Source: Akkermansiaceae bacterium UBA1315 (GTDB taxonomy: Bacteria > Verrucomicrobiota > Verrucomicrobiia > Verrucomicrobiales > Akkermansiaceae). Taken from it: a DNA stretch of 56,928 bases. Within the stretch, counting starts at the first letter, position 1; each line of letters starts with the position of its first letter. The position numbers were made by a program, and so were the translations under genes. The notes under the pieces were generated by a model that worked only from the letters and a program-made list of their open reading frames with translations, was not told the DNA's origin and did not search any database. Shown piece after piece: positions 27,010-35,633 of this stretch. Location: positions 1-56,928 of the forward strand of contig DBTN01000033.1 of NCBI GenBank assembly GCA_002307065.1, written 5' to 3'.

Positions 27010-27273
27010 ATGCCCGCCACGCCCGAAGCCGATCTTCGCTTCAATGAGTTCGTCATTCTCCAAGCGCAGAACGCTGGACTGTTCCTAGGTCAAATCCCGA
27101 ATCCGCTCAGCGGCGAGAAGGAAATCAACCTGCGTGCGGCGAAATCCGTCATCGATTCGCTTGAGATGCTTGAGGCGAAAACTCGTGGGAATCTCACCGC
27201 GAACGAGGAAAAACTCCTTTCGATGGCCCTCACCAACCTCCGCCCGCTCTACCTCGCCGCCGACGATTCCTGA
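27010..27273 (+). CDS. DUF1844 domain protein
   Basis: 87 aa from the ATG at 27010. It shows the DUF1844 pattern: FNEFVILQAQNAGLFLGQIPNP, then NLRAAKSVIDSLEMLEAKTRGNLTANEEKLL and NLRPLYL. The family is small, helical and widespread in Verrucomicrobiota, Planctomycetota and relatives, with no known function. It ends 48 bp before kdsA and may be co-transcribed with it; the gap contains a copy of the TTCTTGATTCTGG repeat. Confidence 0.85.
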   Translation: MPATPEADLRFNEFVILQAQNAGLFLGQIPNPLSGEKEINLRAAKSVIDSLEMLEAKTRGNLTANEEKLLSMALTNLRPLYLAADDS

Positions 27274-27281
27274 TCCGGTCT

Positions 27282-27294
27282 TTCTTGATTCTGG
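27282..27294. repeat. Dispersed intergenic repeat, short copy (TTCTTGATTCTGG)
   Basis: A 13-bp exact match to the core of the larger inverted repeat at 45155-45246. It sits between the DUF1844 gene and kdsA. Confidence 0.5.
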
Positions 27295-27321
27295 CTTCTC
27301 CCTTCTTTCCTCTTTCTCAAA

Positions 27322-28140
27322 ATGTCATTCGATCCCTTTAACATCGGTAGTGTTCCCGTAGGCGGCCCGGCCCCTTTTTTCATCCTTGGCCCATGCGCGC
27401 TGGAAACCGAAGCGTTCGCTTGGGAAATGGCGCGGTCTCTGAAGGAGATCGCCGACCGAACCGGCATTCATTTCATTTTCAAAGCATCGTTCGACAAAGC
27501 AAACCGCACCTCCATCGGCTCGTTTCGCGGTCCGGGTCCGGCTGAAGGTTGCCGAATTCTTGGCGAAATCGGGAAAGAACTCGGCGTGCCGGTCACGACC
27601 GACATTCACACGGCTGAGCAGGCAGACATCGCCGCGGAGCATGTCGATCTCTTGCAAATCCCGGCATTTCTCTGCCGTCAGACGGATCTTCTCGAAGCCG
27701 CCGCCAAAACCGGCCGCGCAGTGAACGTGAAAAAAGGCCAGTTCCTGGCGCCGCTCGACACCGTGAACATCGCGAACAAAATGCGGTCCTTCGATTGCGA
27801 CCGGTTTCTGATCACCGAACGGGGAACGACTTTTGGGTATAACAATCTGGTCGTCGACATGCGCTCGCTCTACTGGATGCGAAAAGAAGGCCTGCCGATT
27901 ATTTTCGACGCGACTCACTCGGTTCAGCGTCCAGGTGGCCTCGGCGGTGCGACCGGTGGTGACGGTGAACTGGCGCCCGTCCTCGCTCGCGCGGCGGTCG
28001 CAACGGGTGTCGACGGGCTTTTCATGGAAGTGCATTCCGATCCGGCGAACGCACTTTCCGATGGACCGAATCAAATTCCTCTGGAGTTTATCGAAGATCT
28101 TCTCGTCAAACTGATCGCGATCCATCATGCATCGCACTGA
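27322..28140 (+). CDS. kdsA: 3-deoxy-8-phosphooctulonate synthase (Kdo-8-phosphate synthase)
   Basis: 272 aa. Class I-aldolase barrel with ILGPCALETE, FKASFDKANR, GVPVTTDIHT, QIPAFLCRQTDLL, NVKKGQFLAP and FDATHSVQRPGG, all KdsA motifs. Cys25 in GPC indicates the metal-dependent class (as in Aquifex); the metal-independent E. coli type has Asn there. It condenses arabinose-5-phosphate with PEP to Kdo-8-phosphate, the committed step to the LPS inner core. It is followed after 34 bp by the lptC/OstA-like gene and then lptB, an arrangement fitting an LPS synthesis and export operon. Confidence 0.95.
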   Translation: MSFDPFNIGSVPVGGPAPFFILGPCALETEAFAWEMARSLKEIADRTGIHFIFKASFDKANRTSIGSFRGPGPAEGCRILGEIGKELGVPVTTDIHTAEQADIAAEHVDLLQIPAFLCRQTDLLEAAAKTGRAVNVKKGQFLAPLDTVNIANKMRSFDCDRFLITERGTTFGYNNLVVDMRSLYWMRKEGLPIIFDATHSVQRPGGLGGATGGDGELAPVLARAAVATGVDGLFMEVHSDPANALSDGPNQIPLEFIEDLLVKLIAIHHASH

Positions 28141-28174
28141 AAATCATCACTATCCATTGAATCCCTAGGATCTT

Positions 28175-29491
28175 TTGCTGCGCGTTCTTCCATTTTTCCT
28201 ATTTCTGACACCGTTCGTTCACGCGCAGGGTTCGGAGATCATTGCGCCTCCGCCCCGTAAGGTGCCCGCCGTTTCGCTCCTTCCAGAAGGCAGCATTTTG
28301 CAAAAAGTGATGCTTCCTCGTTACGATAAAGATCGAAACTTGGTCGGAGTGATGCGGGCTCGGGAAATGACGCTGATTGATTCCGAACGGGTCGAGGGAA
28401 AAGATGTCACGATTGATTTTTATGATGCCGATCGCGTCCCACGCGGCCGGATCAACTTGAACAAAGCGTTTTTTAATCAAGAAAAAGGCACGCTCGAAGC
28501 GAAGGAACCGGTCGAAATCCATTCCGACCGTCTCATTGCCAAGGGACAGGGCCTCGTTTATGGGTTTGACCAGGGCGAAGGGTTTCTCATCGGCCCGGCC
28601 AGCACTTGGATCAAACCTCTACCCGCGACGACCATGAAATCCCGCCATCCCGCCCTTCGCGCCACCGCGTTTTTCGGCGCATCCTTGCTGCCGCTCATCG
28701 CTGCTCCACCCCCGAATCTCACGGCAGCAGAGGTTTCTGACTTCGAAGCTGCCGCCGTGTCTCGTGAGCCCGCCGCTGCCGCTGCCTCCGCCGCCACGAC
28801 GAAAGAATTGGAAATCGCCAGCGCCGCCGGGGATGCCGCTTCGAAAGCCGCTGGAGAATTTCTCGAACAAGCCTCGCTGCCGCCCATCGCATCTTCGGAG
28901 GTTGCCGAGGCCAAACCGTTGGAAATCAAACCGGGACCTGATGACACGATCGTCGATTGTGAAGGCGGGATGTATTTCGATTCGGACGAAGGAGTGCTGG
29001 TTTACCTGAAAAATGTCAGCGTGACCGATCCGCGTTTCACTTTGACTGGTGCGAACGAACTGAAAATTTTCTTCGATAAAAAAGCGCCGGAGTCTGCGAA
29101 ACCCGCCGCTCAAGGAGCGGAAAAACCGAAGGAAGGAAAAGTCGGTTCGGATCAAAGCGCACCGAAAGAGAGCGCGAAAAACACCCGTCTGGGAATCGGG
29201 TCAAAAATGAATTTTGGCGACGTCAAACGCATCGTCGCGACCGGTGCGGTGGTGTTTAAGCAGAAAGCGGTCGATGACAAGGCGCCGATCCAGGCGAGCG
29301 GTGCGATTTTCAGTTACAACGTGAAAGAGGGCGAAATCATTCTCAGCGGCGGTTATCCATGGGTGACTCAAGGCGACATGTTTTTCCGTTCCAATAAGCC
29401 AAACCAAAGGCTTCGGATCCGCACCTCGGGGACATTTGTCACCGAAGGATTCTGGAGTTCCGGTGGCAAACTCAATCAAAGCGGGCGCTAA
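28175..29491 (+). CDS. LptC/OstA-like LPS export protein with an internal signal-peptide-like segment
   Basis: 438 aa from TTG (LRVLPFFLFLTPFVHAQ is the leader). Residues ~45-150 form an LptC-like beta domain (VMRAREMTLIDSERVEGKDV, RLIAKGQGLVYGF). At residue 154 an ATG (28634) opens MKSRHPALRATAFFGASLL, which looks exactly like a second signal peptide. An Ala-rich linker then leads to a C-terminal OstA-like domain (TIVDCEGGMYFDSDEG, RIVATGAVVFKQKA, GAIFSYNVKEGEIILSGG). The position between kdsA and lptB supports a role in the periplasmic LPS bridge. It may be a fusion of two formerly separate genes, or the second half may start separately at 28634. Confidence 0.72.
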   Translation: MLRVLPFFLFLTPFVHAQGSEIIAPPPRKVPAVSLLPEGSILQKVMLPRYDKDRNLVGVMRAREMTLIDSERVEGKDVTIDFYDADRVPRGRINLNKAFFNQEKGTLEAKEPVEIHSDRLIAKGQGLVYGFDQGEGFLIGPASTWIKPLPATTMKSRHPALRATAFFGASLLPLIAAPPPNLTAAEVSDFEAAAVSREPAAAAASAATTKELEIASAAGDAASKAAGEFLEQASLPPIASSEVAEAKPLEIKPGPDDTIVDCEGGMYFDSDEGVLVYLKNVSVTDPRFTLTGANELKIFFDKKAPESAKPAAQGAEKPKEGKVGSDQSAPKESAKNTRLGIGSKMNFGDVKRIVATGAVVFKQKAVDDKAPIQASGAIFSYNVKEGEIILSGGYPWVTQGDMFFRSNKPNQRLRIRTSGTFVTEGFWSSGGKLNQSGR

Positions 29492-29510
29492 GATCGCCCA
29501 TTTTTTCAGC

Positions 29511-30299
29511 ATGCCTGCTCCCGAAATTCTGCCCACGCACAAACCCGGTTCGACCTGCTCTCATGCCGAAACGGCCGTGCTTTTCGCTTCCGGCCTGCGG
29601 AAAACTTACAGTGGCCGAGCGGTGGTCGATGGCGTTTCGATCAGCGTCCAACCACGCGAAATCGTCGGTCTGCTCGGACCCAATGGTGCCGGCAAGACGA
29701 CGTCGTTTTACATGATCGCTGGTTTGGTCCCTCAGGACGCAGGTGCGGTCAGTTTTAATGGGCACGACATTTCCCACATGCCGATGCATCGTCGCGCGCG
29801 ACTCGGGCTGGGGTATTTGCCGCAGGAGGAATCGATTTTCCGGAAACTTTCGGTAATCGATAACTTGCTGGCCATTCTCGAAACACGGCCTCATCTGAAT
29901 CGCAAAGAACGGATCGAGCGGGCGAACGATTTGCTCGACCGGTTTAAAATTTCCAAGCTCAGCAAGTCGCTGGCCATCACGCTTTCCGGCGGCGAAAAAC
30001 GTCGTCTCGCGATTGCCCGCGCGCTGTGTTCCGATCCGAAATTGCTGATGCTCGATGAGCCCTTCGCGGGGATCGATCCGATCGCGGTGGAGGATATCCA
30101 ACGGATTGTGCGGGAACTTCGTGACCGCGACGGTTTGGCGATTCTCATCACTGACCACTCGGTCCGGGAAACGCTGAGCATCACCGATCGGGCGTTCCTG
30201 ATTCATGACGGTCGCGTCATTCTTGAAGGCGCTTCGCAGGAGCTCGTCAATGACCCGATCGCTCGGAAACATTACCTTGGTGAAGATTTCCGGATGTAA
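29511..30299 (+). CDS. lptB: LPS export ABC transporter ATP-binding protein
   Basis: 262 aa from the ATG at 29511. Walker A is GPNGAGKTT, the Q-loop is in LGYLPQEESIFRKLSV, the signature LSGGEKRR, Walker B LLMLDEP and the switch His in ITDHSVRETL. The YLPQE-SIFRKL and GIDPIAVEDIQ segments are characteristic of LptB. A ~25-residue N-terminal tail (MPAPEILPTHKPGSTCSHAE) exceeds the usual length. It powers extraction of LPS from the inner membrane with LptF/LptG, which are not in the window. It lies 19 bp after the lptC/OstA-like gene, and a hairpin ends the operon at 30321. Confidence 0.94.
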   Translation: MPAPEILPTHKPGSTCSHAETAVLFASGLRKTYSGRAVVDGVSISVQPREIVGLLGPNGAGKTTSFYMIAGLVPQDAGAVSFNGHDISHMPMHRRARLGLGYLPQEESIFRKLSVIDNLLAILETRPHLNRKERIERANDLLDRFKISKLSKSLAITLSGGEKRRLAIARALCSDPKLLMLDEPFAGIDPIAVEDIQRIVRELRDRDGLAILITDHSVRETLSITDRAFLIHDGRVILEGASQELVNDPIARKHYLGEDFRM

Positions 30300-30320
30300 C
30301 CGGGGAGTCTGAAAACGGAG

Positions 30321-30339
30321 CGTCGATATTCGATCGACG
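30321..30339. terminator. Hairpin between convergent lptB and the SNase gene
   Basis: A perfect 7-bp stem CGTCGAT (30321-30327)/ATCGACG (30333-30339) with an ATTCG loop is followed by a T-rich ATTCATTTTC. It is well placed to end transcription from lptB and possibly from both sides. Confidence 0.5.
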
Positions 30340-30364
30340 ATTCATTTTCGACATCCTGTCGGTT

Positions 30365-31072
30365 TTAAAGTCCCCAAACGCCGGATTCGCTTTTGCGGGA
30401 CTTGCGTTCGAGCGATCGCAAATGTTCGCGCTGTTTTTCGGCAGGGGTGCCGTCAGGCAAATCGGCGGGTTTGGTTTTGATGCGGGCAAGGCCCAGTTCG
30501 ATCAGACGTTCGTGCAACCAGCGCGGCTTTCCGTTTTCCTGGATTTCGACAAACGCGTGAAACCGGTTGTCTTTGAACGGACTGTCCCAGGCGGTGTGGA
30601 TGGTAAAAGGACGGGCGGAGAGCTGCTGGAGAGAGTAGTTTTTCGCCTTCACTCCGATCTCGACGGCTTGTTCTGGAGTGATGTTTCCCAGATCGGCAGC
30701 TTGGTCGCTGATGCGTTTGAAGTTGGTTTCTCCGCCGCCGTAACGTTTGAACGCGCTTTCCGGAGCATCGACGAAATACAGGCGAACCATTACTTCGCGA
30801 TCGTCCGGCAGCCGGACGAGAAAACTGTCGCCGTCGTTGCTGCGGTTTTTGACCAACTGGCAATTACGATAGATCTCGTAGCTGCCGACTTTTTCCGGTG
30901 ACGGCGAATCGGTGCGAGGTGCGGAAGCGGACCGGTTTTGCTCGGTTTTTGGCTTTGGCGAGTCTTCGCTTTTTCCGGTTTCTGTTGAGTGGTTGAGAAA
31001 CCAGACGATGATCGAGGCGAAAAGGATCAGCAGCGAAAGCCAGGCCGGTTTACGAGCGCGCGGGCGGTGCAT
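30365..31072 (-). CDS. Membrane-anchored or secreted SNase-like (thermonuclease) domain protein
   Basis: 235 aa from the ATG at 31072. One N-terminal membrane segment (AWLSLLILFASIIVWFL), a charged Ser/Pro linker, then a staphylococcal-nuclease fold with NDGDSFLVRLPDDREVMVRLYFVDAPES, the region holding the family Arg and Asp of the active site. The C terminus has LIELGLARI and KSRKSESGVWGL, the usual SNase end. It is probably a periplasmic or surface nuclease. It begins 5 bp after the stop of the M23 peptidase gene, so they form an operon. The frame upstream to 31120 overlaps that gene. Confidence 0.82.
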   Translation of the reverse strand: MHRPRARKPAWLSLLILFASIIVWFLNHSTETGKSEDSPKPKTEQNRSASAPRTDSPSPEKVGSYEIYRNCQLVKNRSNDGDSFLVRLPDDREVMVRLYFVDAPESAFKRYGGGETNFKRISDQAADLGNITPEQAVEIGVKAKNYSLQQLSARPFTIHTAWDSPFKDNRFHAFVEIQENGKPRWLHERLIELGLARIKTKPADLPDGTPAEKQREHLRSLERKSRKSESGVWGL

Positions 31073-31077
31073 GGGGT

Positions 31078-31746
31078 TCAGAGGCCTTTGAAACCTTGAT
31101 ATTCCGGATAGGTGCCACAAGGCACGGAGACCGGTTTGAATTCACGATTCAGCTTTCGGTATTTGTTGATGAATTGGGTGGGGTCTGCCCAATGCTCCAT
31201 GGTCGACGGTACGTTATTGCGTAGCATGCCGATGTTGATGTTGTGCCGGATCTCAAAATGCAGGTGAGCGGCATACATGCCGCGGTTCGTGCCGATGGTG
31301 CCGACCTGCTGGCCGCGTTTCACCTGCTGGCCAGTACGGACGAGGATTTTATCGAGGTGGCCGTAGAGGGAGTCGCAGTATTTCACCTGACCGGTTGAAG
31401 TGTCGCGGTAGGCGTGGCGAATGATGACGACATTTCCCCATCCTGCCTTGACGTCGTAGGCCCAGGTGACGATCCCTTCGCCAATGTTGTAAACGGGATC
31501 TCCGAGATCGCTGTCACCGCCGCTGCGTCCGTTCCAATCTTCGCCGAAATGTTGAGGGGAGCGCAGGCGCAGGCCGCGTGCTTTGTAGTAACCGGCCGCG
31601 TCCGGTTTTCCAACCGGATAGTCAAATCCATCGGCCAGATTGACCCGTACAACTTGCTGAGCCTGTGACCAACTGGTCAGGCAAACCCATGCGATCCACA
31701 CGATATGAAAAAGAGGTCTGAGAGAAATTTTACCACCATGGGTCAT
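31078..31746 (-). CDS. Exported M23 family metallopeptidase
   Basis: 222 aa from the ATG at 31746, which starts just before the leader (SLRPLFHIVWIAWVCLTSWSQAQ). The M23 zinc site is visible: H66-x-x-x-D70 in HFGEDWNG and H161-L-H163 in AAHLHFEIRH, plus the SLYGHLDKILV segment. It may cleave peptidoglycan cross-bridges or another peptide target in the periplasm; all ligands are present, so it could be catalytic rather than a degenerate regulator. It is operonic with the SNase gene. Confidence 0.88.
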   Translation of the reverse strand: MTHGGKISLRPLFHIVWIAWVCLTSWSQAQQVVRVNLADGFDYPVGKPDAAGYYKARGLRLRSPQHFGEDWNGRSGGDSDLGDPVYNIGEGIVTWAYDVKAGWGNVVIIRHAYRDTSTGQVKYCDSLYGHLDKILVRTGQQVKRGQQVGTIGTNRGMYAAHLHFEIRHNINIGMLRNNVPSTMEHWADPTQFINKYRKLNREFKPVSVPCGTYPEYQGFKGL

Positions 31747-31786
31747 CACAAACACTCCACTCGCGGGGAAGCTTAGCCGCAAGTGC

Positions 31787-31821
31787 AAAAAAAGCGACGA
31801 CCCCAAAAGGAGCCGCCGCTT
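31787..31821 (-). terminator. Rho-independent terminator of the MFS transporter gene
   Basis: On the minus strand AAGCGGCGGC pairs with GTCGTCGCTT (10 bp, two G-T wobbles), followed by a T-run (A 31787-31793 on the plus strand). It lies just after the MFS stop. Confidence 0.82.
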
Positions 31822-31839
31822 GGAAGGGATTTTGTCGGA

Positions 31840-33432
31840 TCAGACTTGCTCTTCCACCTTAAGCGGACGGTAGCCACCGATCGCTTTGAAGTAGAGCAGG
31901 AGCAGAAGATAGGCGACGGCCAGGGAGGCAGGGATGAACGAGTCAACCTTGAGCGTTTTGCGGTTTCCTTGGATGTCGGCAGCCACCACGGTGGATTGAG
32001 CAGGAGTGCGCTCGACGGCAGGGACCGCTTTGGCGGCCTCAAGGCGGCCTGGATCGATCGCGGTTGCTTTTTCGAAGAAGAGGAACTCACTCGGTGCACC
32101 GGTGCTTTTCCATTCTTGATAGAGAGCGCTGTCTGCCTTGGCGAGTTCTTCACCGGCGAAGCGGTCTTTGAAATAACCCAGACCTGGAGTTCCGATCAAG
32201 CCGGCGGACATCATGCCGACGCCACCCATCAAGCTCATGGCGATACCACCGGTCCGTGGGAAACGGTCGCCGACGACGGCGAGCATGGTTGGCCAGAAGA
32301 AGGTTTTTCCAAGCGCGTAAACAAGCAATGCGCCGAGTGCTGGACCGAAGGAGTGAATCGCGCTGACAAGGTTAAGGCCGAGGCAGGCAATGATGGCGCA
32401 GACGAAAAGAATGCCGATGGGTTTGAGGCCGAGGCGGGTTTCGATGAAGTGAGCGCTGAAGCGAAGAATGAACATCATCAACGAAGTGAAGACGAAGAGG
32501 ATCTTGCCTTGATCCGGAGTGAGAATCGCGCCGGTGATGTTTTGAATCCAACCGTCGGTGCCAAGTTCAACGGCGCCGACGAAGACGTGGATGATGAAAA
32601 GGACAAACAGCAGCCAGTGGCCGATCGAGAACGAAGTGACTTTTGCAATCGCGCCGAGGACGACCAGAGCGATGAGGGATGCGAGGATCGTGCCGGTCGC
32701 GGCACCTGGGAAAAGAGGTGAAAGAAGGCTGTTGAAGAAAAGGAACAGCATGCCGCTGACCACGAGGCCGCCGAGGATGCCGACGTCTTTCAGCATTTCG
32801 CCGAACTTGAGGCCTTTGTCGACCGCTTCCGAGCGTGGGAATTTTTGGCGGAAGAACATCACACCGTAGGCGAGGGTCGGAACGAGATAGAGGAACAGCT
32901 GGGCTTTCCAGCTCCAAGCGTTGGCACCGCTGCCAACCGTCCAGCCGATGAGTCCACCGAGGACCATGCCGAATGGCCAGCTTGCGTGGAGAATGTTCAG
33001 GTAGTGAGTCCGCGCATTTGGGAAAAGAGTAGCGACCAATGGGTTCGCGACGGCTTCAAGAGTTCCGTTCGCAAGGCCGAAAAGGAAAGTGCCCCAGAAA
33101 AGCAGTTGGTAAGCGGTCGCACCGGTACCTGGTGTCGCGGCGGTGGTGACAAATGCTGAAATGATGTGCAACAGGAACGCAACCAGAACGAGTTTTCCGT
33201 AGCCGATTTTATCGACGAGCACGCCGCCGATCATGATGCCGAAACAGAAGCTGGTGAAACCGGCGCCGCCGATCGCGCCGAGCTGCGCACCGGTGAAGCC
33301 AAATTCAGCGGCCCAGTTTGCGAAAATTCCGCCCCGAATTCCGAATCCTACCCCTGCGGCTAGAATGGCGGTAAAGCCGGCCCAGAGGAGCCGCTTGGCG
33401 TTTGGTACAATGGATGCGTCAGCGTGTGTCAT
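31840..33432 (-). CDS. MFS transporter, FucP-like sugar symporter family, with a C-terminal loop insertion
   Basis: 530 aa with about 12 membrane helices. GFGIRGGIFANWAAEFGFT, FGLANGTLEAVANPLVATLFP and GYFKDRF-type segments fit the FucP/NanT-like sugar:H+ branch. Between the last two helices lies an unusually long polar loop (~75 residues, from DRFAGEELAKADSAL to NRKTLKVDSFIP) before the final helix ASLAVAYLLLLLYFKAI. It is a cytoplasmic-membrane transporter; the sugar is unknown. It has its own terminator at 31787 and lies downstream of ilvC on the same strand, from which a terminator separates it. Confidence 0.85.
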   Translation of the reverse strand: MTHADASIVPNAKRLLWAGFTAILAAGVGFGIRGGIFANWAAEFGFTGAQLGAIGGAGFTSFCFGIMIGGVLVDKIGYGKLVLVAFLLHIISAFVTTAATPGTGATAYQLLFWGTFLFGLANGTLEAVANPLVATLFPNARTHYLNILHASWPFGMVLGGLIGWTVGSGANAWSWKAQLFLYLVPTLAYGVMFFRQKFPRSEAVDKGLKFGEMLKDVGILGGLVVSGMLFLFFNSLLSPLFPGAATGTILASLIALVVLGAIAKVTSFSIGHWLLFVLFIIHVFVGAVELGTDGWIQNITGAILTPDQGKILFVFTSLMMFILRFSAHFIETRLGLKPIGILFVCAIIACLGLNLVSAIHSFGPALGALLVYALGKTFFWPTMLAVVGDRFPRTGGIAMSLMGGVGMMSAGLIGTPGLGYFKDRFAGEELAKADSALYQEWKSTGAPSEFLFFEKATAIDPGRLEAAKAVPAVERTPAQSTVVAADIQGNRKTLKVDSFIPASLAVAYLLLLLYFKAIGGYRPLKVEEQV

Positions 33433-33560
33433 GGGTTGGTAATGTTTAGTGGGGATTATCGATAGATTTTGATGATGGCAAGCATTCCGGCACGGAATGG
33501 AAGGAAATCTTATACGGCGTTTCCGGGTTCATCTTGCGAAGGATGGTCCGGGTGCCTAGC

Positions 33561-33593
33561 AAAACGCCCGCAACCGGTGAAGGAAGCGGGCGT
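33561..33593 (-). terminator. Rho-independent terminator of ilvC
   Basis: On the minus strand ACGCCCGC pairs with GCGGGCGT (8 bp, plus-strand 33586-33593 and 33564-33571), the loop contains ACCGGT, and a short T-run (33561-33564) follows. Confidence 0.75.
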
Positions 33594-33612
33594 CGGTGGA
33601 AGTGAAACCGGT

Positions 33613-34659
33613 TTATTTCGAAGAGGAAACGTAGCTGGCTTGGGAAGCGCCTTTGACCAGTTTCTTCTGCTTGATCCAACTCATGGTCGAGCGGAGTTTT
33701 TCGCCGACTTTTTCGATCGGGTGAGCAGCCTCGTCCTTGCGGATTTGGTTGAAACGTGGGTAGCCGTTTTTGTATTCAGCGATCCAGTCTTTGGCGAACT
33801 TGCCGTTTTCGATGTCCTTGAGCTGTTTGGCCATCCGCTTTTTCACGGAAGCGTCGATGATTTTCGGTCCGACCGAGACGTCGCCCCACTCGGCGGTTTC
33901 GGAGATCGAGAAGCGCATGCCGGCGAGACCGGATTCGTTCATCAGGTCGACGATCAGCTTGAGCTCGTGAAGGCACTCGAAGTAGGCCATCTCAGGCTGG
34001 TAGCCTGCTTCGACGAGCACTTCGAAACCGGCTTTGACGAGGGCGGAAGCGCCACCGCAGAGAACGGTTTGTTCGCCGAAAAGGTCGGTGACGGTTTCTT
34101 CGCGGAAATTCGTTTCGAACACGCCGGCACGGGTGCAGCCGACGCCGCGTGCCCATGCGAGGGCTTTGTCTTTCGCTTTGCCCGAGGCGTCTTGCTCAAC
34201 AGCGATGAGGCCGGGAACGCCTTTGCCATCGACGAACTGAGAGCGCACGGTGTGGCCAGGGCCTTTCGGGGCGACGAGGATGACGTCGATGTCTTTCGGC
34301 AATTTCAAGCCGCCGAACAGCACGGCGAAACCGTGGGAGAAAAGAAGGGTTTTGCCTTTGGTGAGATTGGCAGCGATGTCTTTTTCATAAACATCAGGGA
34401 TCGCGGTGTCCGGGACGGCGATGAAGATCACGTCGGCCAGCTTGACGGCTTCTGCAGTGTCATAAACCTCGAAGCCCAATTTTTTGGCGACTTCGCGGGA
34501 CTTCGATTTCTTGTAGAGACCGATGATGACCTTGAGGCCACTGTCCTTCAGGTTCAGCGCGTGGGCGTGGCCTTGGGAGCCAAAGCCGATCACAGCGAGG
34601 GTTTTCTTCTTCAGTGGAACGAGCGATGCGTCCTTGTTGGTGTAGATCTTCGCGGCCAT
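33613..34659 (-). CDS. ilvC: Ketol-acid reductoisomerase (NADP+)
   Basis: 348 aa from the ATG at 34659. Rossmann motif GFGSQGHAHA (25-34), phosphate-binding KKSKSRE, the VAPKGPGHTVRSQF segment, and the C-terminal magnesium-binding knotted domain (NFREETVTDLFGEQTVLCGG, CLHELKLIVDLM, ISETAEWGD) are all present. It converts acetolactate or aceto-hydroxybutyrate to the dihydroxy acid in branched-chain amino acid synthesis. The size is that of the short class I enzyme. No ilvB, ilvN or ilvD is adjacent. The frame upstream to 34752 is not conserved in type. The 400-codon frame on the opposite strand is a shadow. Confidence 0.96.
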   Translation of the reverse strand: MAAKIYTNKDASLVPLKKKTLAVIGFGSQGHAHALNLKDSGLKVIIGLYKKSKSREVAKKLGFEVYDTAEAVKLADVIFIAVPDTAIPDVYEKDIAANLTKGKTLLFSHGFAVLFGGLKLPKDIDVILVAPKGPGHTVRSQFVDGKGVPGLIAVEQDASGKAKDKALAWARGVGCTRAGVFETNFREETVTDLFGEQTVLCGGASALVKAGFEVLVEAGYQPEMAYFECLHELKLIVDLMNESGLAGMRFSISETAEWGDVSVGPKIIDASVKKRMAKQLKDIENGKFAKDWIAEYKNGYPRFNQIRKDEAAHPIEKVGEKLRSTMSWIKQKKLVKGASQASYVSSSK

Positions 34660-34783
34660 GGCGGAGCGTAGGAGTATGTTCGATTTGGGCACGCCGCGAC
34701 CATCGGGGCCGAGGCGGGGGGACAAGCTGCGCAGCGGAAAACGCCGGGTCAAGCCCGCAGTTGCTTGGAAAAATTTCTGTCAA

Positions 34784-35548
34784 TCACGAAGACGCGTTTT
34801 CGCAGAATGCGAGGCACGATTCATGACAGGCGGCACGCACGGCGGCGGCGAGGGCGGCGACTCGATCTGGAAGTGGGCTGCTGCTGGGGGATTCGAAAGT
34901 AAAGGACAGCGGACAGCCTTTTTTAATCACATAGATCGCCTCTGGCCAACCGGTGGGGATGTCCGGTTCGGACGGATGATAAATCCAGCCCGGTTCGTAG
35001 GACAGGTGGCCGTCAATTTCCGGGCCGGGTTCGGGTTTGAACCAAGGATCGACCGCTTCGAGGATACGATGGGCGTGGGTGGTTGGCGCACCGGTCATGT
35101 TCAATTCGTACAGATAGAAACCGGAAGTTTCCCAATCTTCGTGGAGCGAAATGAAAAGCTTCGGCGTGCCGATGGTGTCGAGCCATGCCGCGTGGCGATC
35201 GACTTCTTTTGACGAGCGAACGAAGTAATCACGATTCAGGTCCACTCCGTCTGCGTTTTCGCGCAGGTGTTCGGCCAGTCCATCCGGATTCAGCGCGGGG
35301 CAAATGATCCAGTGGATCGATTGGCAGAAAAAGTCCGAACGCATCAATTCCAAAGCCGCGAGCGGACCGGCCGGTTCGTCGCCGTGGATTCCTGCGGACA
35401 GATAAACCAGAGGGCCATTTGCTTTCCGTTCCCAAGCCAGAACCGGACCGGTTTGGGTTTCATGAATGTGCGTCGAAACGAACCCACGAGCGACTGCTTC
35501 CCGAGTGAAATCGGAAAGAAATTCGGCCCAGTGAAACGCGTCGCTCAT
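34784..35548 (-). CDS. M14 family zinc carboxypeptidase/murein peptide amidase-like protein
   Basis: 254 aa. The M14 zinc site is H55-x-x-E58 in GIHGDEPAGP with the third ligand His136 in SLHEDWE; NPDGL and GVDLNRDY are the substrate-binding segments, and SFTFESPSS near the C terminus likely holds the catalytic Glu. This matches the MpaA/succinylglutamate-desuccinylase-like branch, which trims gamma-D-Glu-diaminopimelate peptides or N-acyl amino acids. No signal peptide is visible, so it should be cytoplasmic; a role in murein-peptide recycling alongside Mpl is plausible but inferred. Confidence 0.8.
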   Translation of the reverse strand: MSDAFHWAEFLSDFTREAVARGFVSTHIHETQTGPVLAWERKANGPLVYLSAGIHGDEPAGPLAALELMRSDFFCQSIHWIICPALNPDGLAEHLRENADGVDLNRDYFVRSSKEVDRHAAWLDTIGTPKLFISLHEDWETSGFYLYELNMTGAPTTHAHRILEAVDPWFKPEPGPEIDGHLSYEPGWIYHPSEPDIPTGWPEAIYVIKKGCPLSFTFESPSSSPLPDRVAALAAAVRAACHESCLAFCENASS

Positions 35549-35633
35549 CGGGAAAAGCGTGCTGCATTTTTATCGTCAGCGCAAAGCCGGTTTTTGGAAA
35601 TGCCACGACGGGGTTTGCATCTAAATATCTAGA

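Noticed and set aside
33469..34671. 400-codon plus-strand frame
   Set aside because: It is an antisense shadow of ilvC, which has all KARI motifs on the minus strand.
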